Part shown: piece after piece, positions 62,241-64,000 of the stretch
Numbering within the stretch: the stretch's first letter is position 1
Layout: every line of letters starts with the position of its first letter
NCBI GenBank assembly: GCA_022818135.1
Contig: JAFMSR010000001.1
Span: 38,268,358 to 38,332,357, forward strand
Length of the DNA stretch: 64,000 nt
Reading direction: 5' to 3'
Source of the DNA: Saxidomus purpurata
Taxonomy: Eukaryota > Mollusca > Bivalvia > Venerida > Veneridae
Program-made: the position numbers and the translations under genes
The notes under the pieces: model-generated
Seen by the model: only the letters and a program-made list of their open reading frames with translations
What the model was told of the DNA's origin: nothing
Database searches by the model: none

Positions 62241-63469
62241 ATATACATGTAGTGACATTTCATTTTTATATCTATGTTTAACTAGCCTGAATTTGTATGA
62301 ATTCAAATTTTTTCCTCTATTGTTTAGTGTTGTACTTAAGAGTACTTTTGCTTCCGTAAGAAACTTTTGTACTTATTTTGATCAGCTATACTCAGTATAC
62401 CTATTCCCGGTATGTAACAATTACTGGGAAAGGCCGCTAAATACTTCCCTGTAGTTTCCATTCTCATTTGTTCTGTTTAAATTATTTTCCTTTGTCTTTG
62501 TTGTTAGTAAGCATGAGGAAATATATATATTTTCCCTATGTTTAAACACTGAATGAAAATTTGATGACAGTTTGTCTCGAAATGACCTCCGTAACAAACA
62601 TGTAACAGATGTATTTATACAAATTTTATATCAAAATGTTCAGAATAAAACTAGCTGTTTAAAATATTAAACTCCAAATTCACAGAACTGTAAATTGGGT
62701 AATATTAGCGATGATTTAATTTTCGCCATTTCGCAGAGTATCCACTTTGCTAATTTAAAAATCTCCCTAAAGATTAATTTCACATAGATTTACTATTGAC
62801 AATTCTCCCAGTCTGTCTGCTGATAAATCGCAAAATTTTCGTCGCGTGACAAAAAACTAAAAATTTAACTAGAATTTCTTTTACACAGAAACAACAAAGT
62901 ATAATGAAACTGCCTTTAAAGTAACAATAATGCTGTCTTGGTTGAAAATGTCTTACAGTACAGTTTACAGGTTATACCCGGTACTATTGTTAACAAATAA
63001 ATAAGTTATGAATGTATCCGCGATACCCATTTTTTAATCTGGATGATCTGAAATCTGGCCTGACTGATCGTTCATTTTGTATATTAAAACATACATATTT
63101 TCATCCGCCAAATATATCATAATTATACATGTACACAAAGCTGTAACATTCAGCTTTTATTTAGTGCTCAAATTATTTCAAAATATTAACAAATAAAAAT
63201 ATTATGAGTGGATCCGTAACACCCTCTTGTTTACCCTATATAATCTATATTGGATCCGGATCCGGATCCGCCGGATCCGCCGTTTACACCTGGCCGTTTT
63301 TGCGACCCCTGATCATTCGTTGCATTTCTAAAAATAAATTCCTGTTATGCTTTCGTCCGATATAGGTATTGCCTATTTTCATATTAGCGTCAATATATGT
63401 GAATGTTGTGAAAAAAGGCATAACCTATATCGGGCGAAACAGGAACGTAGAATCAACGGGATTGGTCGC

Positions 63470-63606
63470 AGCTGAATTTATGGATTATGAGTGCCTTCCG
63501 CATCCGCCATTTTGTTTTTTAACCGGTGAAATCAACATCTAAAATCTGCTCGCATCATTATTAATATTAACAAATTAGATGGTTCAGTGTTAATTTTATG
63601 AAAGGT
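63470..63606 (+). promoter_or_regulatory. Possible promoter and first exon of a plus-strand gene
   Basis: 'catccgccattttgtt' matches the YY1-type AANATGGCG element (in reverse), common just downstream of metazoan transcription starts. It is followed by about 100 bp and an exon-like donor AAAG/GTAAGT at about 63606. A second candidate, ATG 63722 (MTPESDEKQQYQAI before GTAAGC), lies further on. No downstream coding exon is inside the window, so this is weak. Confidence 0.25.
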
Positions 63607-64000
63607 AAGTGTCATTTTATTTAATTTTTTACTTAAATTGCTCGTAATGACGCTTATTTCATTGTTTTATCGGATTTGTTTTTCTCACCGATTTGTTCTT
63701 TGTTTGTCAAAGAGCCGAGACATGACCCCGGAAAGCGATGAAAAACAACAATATCAGGCAATAGTAAGCTTAATTGAGCCTAGATTCTCGCAAATAATAG
63801 TTTTATTTTGGCGATGAACACAACAATAGTTCCAGTTTCGCTTTCTCGTCAGTAATTTTGAGTTCGTAAAATCGGTCAGATTTGCAAATGGCGTCCGAAT
63901 CGTGTAAGAGCTAAAAATAAATGGTCCTTATATTTTCAAATACTCCTCGAAAATTAGCTATACTTTAGCTTCAATGCAGGGTGTATTTAATACAATGGAC

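Larger units (their letters stand above)
58829..63292. mobile_element. 4.46-kb element with ~250-bp terminal inverted repeats and 11-bp target duplication
   Basis: The left end CAGGTGTAAACGGCGGATCC continues through GGATCC-rich sequence. The right end is its inverted copy (GGATCCGCCGTTTACACCTG). CCGTTTTTGCG occurs just outside both ends (58815-58825 and 63294-63304). Subterminal 'agctttgtgtacatgtataatt' units form a tandem on the left (58909-59725) and a single inverted copy on the right (62985-63195). No transposase frame is visible, so it is non-autonomous. Long inverted repeats with an ~11-bp duplication would suit a Mutator-like element (inference). Confidence 0.85.

Overview
The window reads as nuclear DNA of a bivalve mollusc, probably a heterodont (venerid-like) clam. 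It is AT-rich and intron-dense, and it carries tRNA-derived SINEs, many small TA-flanked inverted-repeat elements and tandem arrays built around 'gaccttgacctttgacct' and 'cctctgccaaggcggggggata' motifs of the kind seen in clam genomes. The species call is inference; the metazoan call is secure from gene structure. | Two gene systems occupy the window. (1) The minus strand carries VPS54, the GARP-complex tethering subunit. I could place 22 consecutive coding exons from the start codon at 57788 down to 113. They sum to 2505 nt, or 835 codons, and the phase agrees at every junction. The 3' end lies beyond the left edge. (2) Inside one 34.86-kb VPS54 intron (4768-39625), on the opposite strand, lies a chemoreceptor array of the gustatory-receptor-like (GRL) family, related to insect Gr/Or seven-transmembrane channels. 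| The array does not look like eight ordinary genes. Eight long exons (starts 7549, 13310, 15853, 24213, 27644, 31061, 34159, 36163) each encode the N terminus and TM1-TM6. Each stops at a phase-0 splice donor after an HEA/HES/NEA/NES/SEA tripeptide. Only two sets of the three short downstream exons that finish the receptor exist in the window: set A (17098-17166, 17715-17804, 18082-18129) and set B (37671-37739, 38070-38159, 38328-38375). These encode the last loop and TM7 with the family's TY-containing tail. The simplest reading is two transcription units with alternative long exons: 3 variable exons sharing set A and 5 sharing set B. Insect Gr loci such as Drosophila Gr39a and Gr28b are organised this way. 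The consequence would be a constant pore helix (TM7) joined to interchangeable sensor parts (TM1-6). Variable exon 1 carries a one-base frameshift; exons 4, 5 and 6 are recent tandem copies of a ~3.4-kb unit. | Layout: 1-4767, VPS54 3' exons with repeats; 4768-39625, the giant intron holding the GRL array and several mobile elements; 39626-57788, the remaining VPS54 exons separated by minisatellites, SINEs and a poly-G-riddled repeat block; 57789-58828, VPS54 upstream region; 58829-63292, a large terminal-inverted-repeat element; 63293-64000, a possible promoter/first exon of the next gene on the plus strand.
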